Position numbers and translations under genes: made by a program | Notes under the pieces: model-generated | What the model saw: the letters and a program-made list of their open reading frames with translations, nothing else | What the model was told of the DNA's origin: nothing | Databases searched by the model: none | DNA from: an uncultured Lentisphaeria bacterium | GTDB lineage: Bacteria > Verrucomicrobiota > Lentisphaeria > Victivallales > UBA1829 | Assembly (NCBI GenBank): GCA_905197955.1 | Contig: CAJKAR010000015.1 | Location: forward strand, 28,164-92,163 | Reading direction: 5' to 3' | DNA: 64,000 nt | In this document: piece by piece, positions 59,665-64,000 of the stretch | Position numbering within the stretch: position 1 is the first letter of the stretch | Layout of the letters: the number at the start of each line of letters is the position of its first letter

Positions 59665-60501
59665 ATGTACACTGCATTGATTCTTCCGGATCTTAACGAG
59701 CAATCAAAACCGTCTTCTTTTCCTGGAAAAGGGTTCAACGAAAAAAAAGAAAAGCGGAAATATTTCACTTTGATAGAATTGCTGGTAGTAATAGCAATCA
59801 TTTCTATTCTTGCTGCTATGCTTCTTCCAGCCCTGAATCAGGTTCGAGAAAAGGCCAGCGCAGTGAAATGCGCAGGGAATCTGAAACAGATGGGAATTGC
59901 AGAACAGATGTATGCCTCGCAATTCGACGGGTATGGAGTGTACAACAGTTACTCGGATTCTTCAGGAAGCAGAGACGCCTGGTTTAAAAATCCAACTTAT
60001 TTCAGATTGCTCGGGATCAAATTCAAAGAAGATGACCCGCAATTTGTCGCACCAGCCTTTCTCTGCCCCAAAGGGACTCTGATCAATGAAAGCGGACGTC
60101 AGAAAAATGGACTTGCCGACATCAGCGTGGTCTATGGCCGGAATGATGAATTCGGAAGCAGCTGGAGAATTCCCAATCATCGAGTGACCAAACTGGAACG
60201 TCTGCGCAATCCCTCCGACAAGCTGGCAGCTATGGATGCAAACGACTGGAAAACGGAATACTCAAAAGCGGATTACAGGAACAATTACTTGCTGACCGGT
60301 GAAGTTCTTCCCAGCATTGCAAATGTTATGCCAGCCTATCGCCATTCCGGCAGAATCAACGCAGTTTTTTATGATGGTCATGTCAAAAGCGGGATCCACT
60401 GGAGCGAGATCTTCGATCCGACGGAACCACTTCGTCCGTCCGATCCGAAAACATCGCGACTCTACAATCTCCACTGGAATCTCTGGCTGGATAATCAATA
60501 A
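59665..60501 (+). CDS. Prepilin-like (pseudopilin-type) protein with H-X9-DG motif
   Basis: A 278-residue protein with a long leader of about 33 residues, rich in Lys near its end (NEKKEKRK), before YFTLIELLVVIAIISIL then AAMLLPALNQVR. An exact H-X9-DG motif is present (YRH, SGRINAVFY, DGHV). AAAGGAAA lies about 12 bases before the ATG. It lies between the regulator (16 bp) and the large glycosidase (26 bp). Same predicted role as the other cassette prepilins. Confidence 0.9.
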   Translation: MYTALILPDLNEQSKPSSFPGKGFNEKKEKRKYFTLIELLVVIAIISILAAMLLPALNQVREKASAVKCAGNLKQMGIAEQMYASQFDGYGVYNSYSDSSGSRDAWFKNPTYFRLLGIKFKEDDPQFVAPAFLCPKGTLINESGRQKNGLADISVVYGRNDEFGSSWRIPNHRVTKLERLRNPSDKLAAMDANDWKTEYSKADYRNNYLLTGEVLPSIANVMPAYRHSGRINAVFYDGHVKSGIHWSEIFDPTEPLRPSDPKTSRLYNLHWNLWLDNQ

Positions 60502-60527
60502 CTCATTCATAGAGAAGGAAAACTATC

Positions 60528-63500
60528 ATGAAGCAAAAACTCATTTTCTCTCTGCTGACAGCCCTCTGCTGCACGCTGCATGCTGCAGTACCTACGGTAA
60601 GCAAAGAGGGCAATCTGCAAATCGGAAAACTGGAATTGAACTGGACCACCTACGCATCGGACTGGTCTGCAACCACACTGAAAAGCAGTACATTTCAAGG
60701 GGAAACAAATTATCCGCGCTTCTCTGCCGGACAGTTTGAAACCGCAGGCAAATGGAACGGTTTCAACCTGCATGTTGCCTCTTCCGCGACCGCAGACACA
60801 CTCCAGTATTCCGCCCGATTCAAAGCCGATCCTCCGGTGGAAAGCAGAACTCTTGCTCTTGTTATGAATCTGCCCGCCGACCCCCCCTCCCCCGGAGTTC
60901 TTGTTGACGGCAAAGCAGTTCACCTTCCTAAAGTCTTCGAACGGATACAGCTCTTTGGGAGCAGGAAAATCCGAACTCTTCAACTTGATCTGGACGGAAA
61001 AACCATCACAATCTCCGGCAATTACACATTGCTGATTCAAGACGACAGGAAGTGGAGAAACAATTATTTTGTCTTCCGTTTCAGTGCCCATCCCGGTTCG
61101 GGGAAACTCAAAGAGGCCTCTCTGGATCTGACGATCCGCCTCTCCTCGCCCTCCGCTCTTCCGGTGAATCTCAAGGATGTTGTCAACATGGGGTTCCGCG
61201 ATCCGAAGCTCAACGACGGCAAGGGTGGATGGACCGATCAGGGCCCATCCAACGATCTCTACATGATGAAACCGGGAAAACTTCACGCTCTCGGAATGGA
61301 ATTTCAGATTCTGGATCCGGAACGGAACAGCGGACGCTCCTGCCTGGTCCTCTCAAACGAGCAAAAGAAATTTCCGTCGGGGAGAAGCGTGAAGATCGGG
61401 AAAGCGGATTCCTCTCTGCGTTATCTCTATCTGCTTCATGCGTCTGCGTGGACACCTCCGGCGGGACAGAAGGTCGGCACGATTCTTGCTGAATCCGCGG
61501 ACGGACACCGGAAGGAATACCCCATCCTTGCCAGCCGAGACGTCGGGAACTGGTGGCAGCCGTTTCATTTTGAAAACGGAGCGCTTGCATGGACAGGAGA
61601 GAACAAGGAATCGTATGTCGGACTTTATCTTTCATGCTTTGCGCTGGATACGGTTCCGGAAAAACTGACCTTTCGGTCGGCGGAGGGGAAATCCGGAGTC
61701 TGGATGATCGTTGCCGCAACCCTCGGTGACCGGAAATTGAATTTGAATCAGATTGATCCGCCCAGCTATCTTGTGGCAGGCGACGACTGGAAGGCGATTG
61801 AGTTCGATGGAATGACCGCCCGGGGCTCCGCTCTTGATTTTTCAAGATTTCTGGATGCACCCGCGGGAAAATACGGTCCGGTTGTGGTGGGCAAAAACGG
61901 ACATTTTGTTTTCCGGGACGCTCCGGAAAAACGGATCCGTTTCTTCGGGCCCAATCTGGTGGGGAACTCCAGTTATCTGGACAAGAAAACCGCAGATGAC
62001 TTTGTGGAAAAAGTGACACGCCTCGGCTATAACAGTATCCGTTTTCACCATTTTGAGAACGATCTTCTGGATCCGAAGGCGGCCGATTCTCTGACTTTTC
62101 ACCCGAAAGCGCTGGATCAGTTTGACTACCTGTTCGCTGAATTAAAGAAACGTGGAATCTATCTGTGTCTGGACCTGTATGCCAGCCGTGCACTTCGACC
62201 GGGAGACGGAATCAAAGAACGGGAAGGAAAAACATTCGCACGGTACGACTTTGAAATGAAAAGCCTTGTCGCCCTGAGTCCTTCCGCCATGAAGAACTGG
62301 AAGGAGTTTGCGCGGCGGCTTCTGACCCATCGCAATCCGTATACCGGTCTGACCTATGCGGAAGATCCGGCACTCTATTCTCTGAATCTGGTCAACGAAA
62401 ATCCGCTTCTCTCCATCTGGAACAGAGTTCCCGCGCTGATTCCGCTGTTTGAAGCGAAATATGTGGATTTTCTGAAAAAACGGGGGCTTGACACTCCCGC
62501 GAACCGTGCGTCGCGCGGCGGCTTGTTCATGGAATTTCTGAATGATCTGCAGATCCGCTGCATCCGGGAGCAGAAACGCTTCCTGAAACAGGAGCTGAAA
62601 TTAACCGCTCTGATTACCGATTTAAACATGCACAGCAGATTCCCGTTGAACGAGGTGCGCGAACATCTGGATTTTGTAGACAATCACCAGTACTGGGATC
62701 ATCCGAGTTTCCCGGTGCGGCAATGGGGAATGCCTTATCTGTTTTCGAACATGTCCTCGATCTCCCGTTTTGCCCAGAATCCGCGCGTTCTGATGCCGGC
62801 CCGAATTTTCGGGAAACCATACACGGTAACGGAATTCAACTTCTGCAGTCCGAATCCCTATCGGATGGAAGCGCCGTCGCTGATCGGCGGCTATGCCGGA
62901 CTTCAAGACTGGGATGGACTGTACCGCTTTGCATGGTCTCACAACCGCTTCAACATGGAAAAAATCAATGTCCCGATGGGATTTGACATTGTCAACGATC
63001 CGCAAGCCCAGCTGGCAGAACGGATCATTCATCTGCTTTTCCTGCAGGAATACATCCGTCCGGCGAAACCCGGATTTGCGTTCACCTGCACTCCGGCACA
63101 GCTCCGCGCCCTGACGGGTCCGCCGGAAAGCGACGGCAACTTTCCGGAAGACTTTACTCTTCTGGGGCTTTATGGACGAATCGGCTCTCTCAATGGAAAT
63201 TCGAGCTGGCCTGGCGTTCTCAGGCTCACCCCGCTGAAGGACGGATGGCAGACGCAACTGCCCGAACAGGTGCAATCCGTTCTGAAACGTGCGGAAGAAA
63301 CTGGAACGATAACCAGCTCTGGCGGGGAACTCTCTCTGAATACAAAAGATAAATCCCTGAAAATCCTTGAGCCGAAATGTGAAGTGTTCACTTTTTCCGG
63401 AAATGCCGCAGGCAACGTCATGCGCATCACCAATGGCAGCCGTTATCAGACAATCGCCCTGCTTTCTCTGGATGGGAAAACACTTCGGGAAAGCCGTCAA

Positions 63501-63782
63501 ATGCTCCTTATTCAACTACCGAATCAGGGTGCAACCAAAATGAAATTTGCCAATGCGCGCAGAAACCTGCTGGAAAGCTGGGGGCAGCTTCCTCTTCTGC
63601 TGGAAAAATGTACGGCCGATGTCTCTCTTGATCTCACAGGAAATGTGGAGGTGACCGCCTTGAAAAACAACGGTCTGCCGAATGGACGCATCCCTCTCAA
63701 ACGCATCAACGGCGAACTGCGCTTCAAGCTGGATTCCTTTGCGAGAAAAGGCTGTGTGATGGCCTATTTGCTGACTCGCTGA
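60528..63782 (+). CDS. Secreted TIM-barrel glycoside hydrolase (GH5-like, clan GH-A)
   Basis: A 1084-residue exported protein (signal peptide IFSLLTALCCTLHAA). The first 410 residues are beta-rich without a named domain. The barrel begins near residue 430: RFFGPNLVGNSSYLDKKTAD, LGYNSIRFHHFENDLLDP, FDYLFAELKKRGIYLCLDLY and YSLNLVNENPLLSIW with E624 as acid/base. DFVDNHQYWDHPSF follows, then YTVTEFNF with E769 as nucleophile. The two Glu positions after NE and in TEFN fit clan GH-A. A C-terminal beta-sandwich follows. AGAAGGAAA precedes the ATG. The cassette context suggests attack on a plant or host polysaccharide; the specificity is unknown. Confidence 0.83.
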   Translation: MKQKLIFSLLTALCCTLHAAVPTVSKEGNLQIGKLELNWTTYASDWSATTLKSSTFQGETNYPRFSAGQFETAGKWNGFNLHVASSATADTLQYSARFKADPPVESRTLALVMNLPADPPSPGVLVDGKAVHLPKVFERIQLFGSRKIRTLQLDLDGKTITISGNYTLLIQDDRKWRNNYFVFRFSAHPGSGKLKEASLDLTIRLSSPSALPVNLKDVVNMGFRDPKLNDGKGGWTDQGPSNDLYMMKPGKLHALGMEFQILDPERNSGRSCLVLSNEQKKFPSGRSVKIGKADSSLRYLYLLHASAWTPPAGQKVGTILAESADGHRKEYPILASRDVGNWWQPFHFENGALAWTGENKESYVGLYLSCFALDTVPEKLTFRSAEGKSGVWMIVAATLGDRKLNLNQIDPPSYLVAGDDWKAIEFDGMTARGSALDFSRFLDAPAGKYGPVVVGKNGHFVFRDAPEKRIRFFGPNLVGNSSYLDKKTADDFVEKVTRLGYNSIRFHHFENDLLDPKAADSLTFHPKALDQFDYLFAELKKRGIYLCLDLYASRALRPGDGIKEREGKTFARYDFEMKSLVALSPSAMKNWKEFARRLLTHRNPYTGLTYAEDPALYSLNLVNENPLLSIWNRVPALIPLFEAKYVDFLKKRGLDTPANRASRGGLFMEFLNDLQIRCIREQKRFLKQELKLTALITDLNMHSRFPLNEVREHLDFVDNHQYWDHPSFPVRQWGMPYLFSNMSSISRFAQNPRVLMPARIFGKPYTVTEFNFCSPNPYRMEAPSLIGGYAGLQDWDGLYRFAWSHNRFNMEKINVPMGFDIVNDPQAQLAERIIHLLFLQEYIRPAKPGFAFTCTPAQLRALTGPPESDGNFPEDFTLLGLYGRIGSLNGNSSWPGVLRLTPLKDGWQTQLPEQVQSVLKRAEETGTITSSGGELSLNTKDKSLKILEPKCEVFTFSGNAAGNVMRITNGSRYQTIALLSLDGKTLRESRQMLLIQLPNQGATKMKFANARRNLLESWGQLPLLLEKCTADVSLDLTGNVEVTALKNNGLPNGRIPLKRINGELRFKLDSFARKGCVMAYLLTR

Positions 63783-63819
63783 AATCCGTCCGAATCATCC
63801 CAGAAACGGCTTTACAGAG

Positions 63820-63856
63820 CCTTTGCAAAAGAGGTTCTGCAAGGTCGTTTTCTTTT
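63820..63856 (+). terminator. Probable terminator after the last cassette
   Basis: An imperfect hairpin (CCTTTGCA at 63820-63827 with TGCAAGG at 63838-63844, one bulged base) is followed by a T-rich tract (63845-63856). It lies 38 bp after the stop codon at 63782. The remaining bases to 64000 show no gene. Confidence 0.4.
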
Positions 63857-64000
63857 TCAACTCTTTTCAGCCCCCTTGGAAACCATGTGCTCAGCCGTCC
63901 CCAATCTGCCAGTTGCAATAAAACGATTTTTGAGGCGGAAGAGAGAACGTTTTTCAAATCAGACTGAGGGTGCGGAAAAAATCTTGATAGAGAAATGTTT

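Overview
The window looks like part of a chromosome from a Lentisphaerota bacterium close to Victivallis. This is inferred from gene content: many prepilin-like proteins with an N-terminal methylation motif and an H-X9-DG-type C-terminus, many GntR regulators with sugar-binding C-terminal domains, many different secreted glycosidases, and DUF6786 and GH71 proteins. Housekeeping genes (pyrH, frr, argH, proA, bioC, mtaB, gatB, nudC) are interspersed. I saw no rRNA, tRNA or CRISPR array. The window starts inside a gene; its right end lies in a gap after a completed gene.

Layout. 1-8924 (minus strand): two consecutive cassettes, each reading regulator > prepilin-like protein > secreted protein(s). 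9253-15359 (plus): a two-domain esterase, an MFS transporter, NAD+ diphosphatase, a DUF6786 protein and a GH16 glucanase. 15531-19744: pyrH-frr, a membrane glycosyltransferase and a DUF89 protein. 19924-24300: a signalling cluster of a membrane Ser/Thr kinase with ankyrin repeats, an ECF-like sigma factor, a small HxxxCxxC protein and a membrane ankyrin protein. 24323-28277: a glycyl radical enzyme, an SDR and a divergent AraC regulator. 28312-32808: argH with a small secreted protein, an FAD enzyme and another AraC regulator. 32929-36947: an overlapping proA-bioH-like-bioC-mtaB operon. 37089-44683: third cassette (GntR, prepilin, GH71, GH42-like). 44752-49707 (minus): fourth cassette (prepilin, LamG-pectate-lyase-like protein, GntR). 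50254-54720: GH78-like rhamnosidase, methyltransferase, gatB. 54938-58324: a decayed IS5-type transposase, a secreted transthyretin-like protein and an IS256-type element with an in-frame stop. 58488-63782: fifth cassette (GntR, prepilin, TIM-barrel glycosidase).

The main theme is the five-times-repeated cassette. In four copies a GntR regulator is followed after 16-25 bp by a prepilin-like gene and then, after 21-34 bp, by a secreted hydrolase or unknown exported protein; in the fifth the regulator comes last. The regulator's ligand-binding domain probably senses a sugar released from a particular polysaccharide. The prepilin-like protein probably links the hydrolase to a type II secretion or pilus-like machine or to the cell surface. 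The second theme is the kinase / sigma / zinc-finger / ankyrin cluster, which resembles a complete one-locus signal transduction module.
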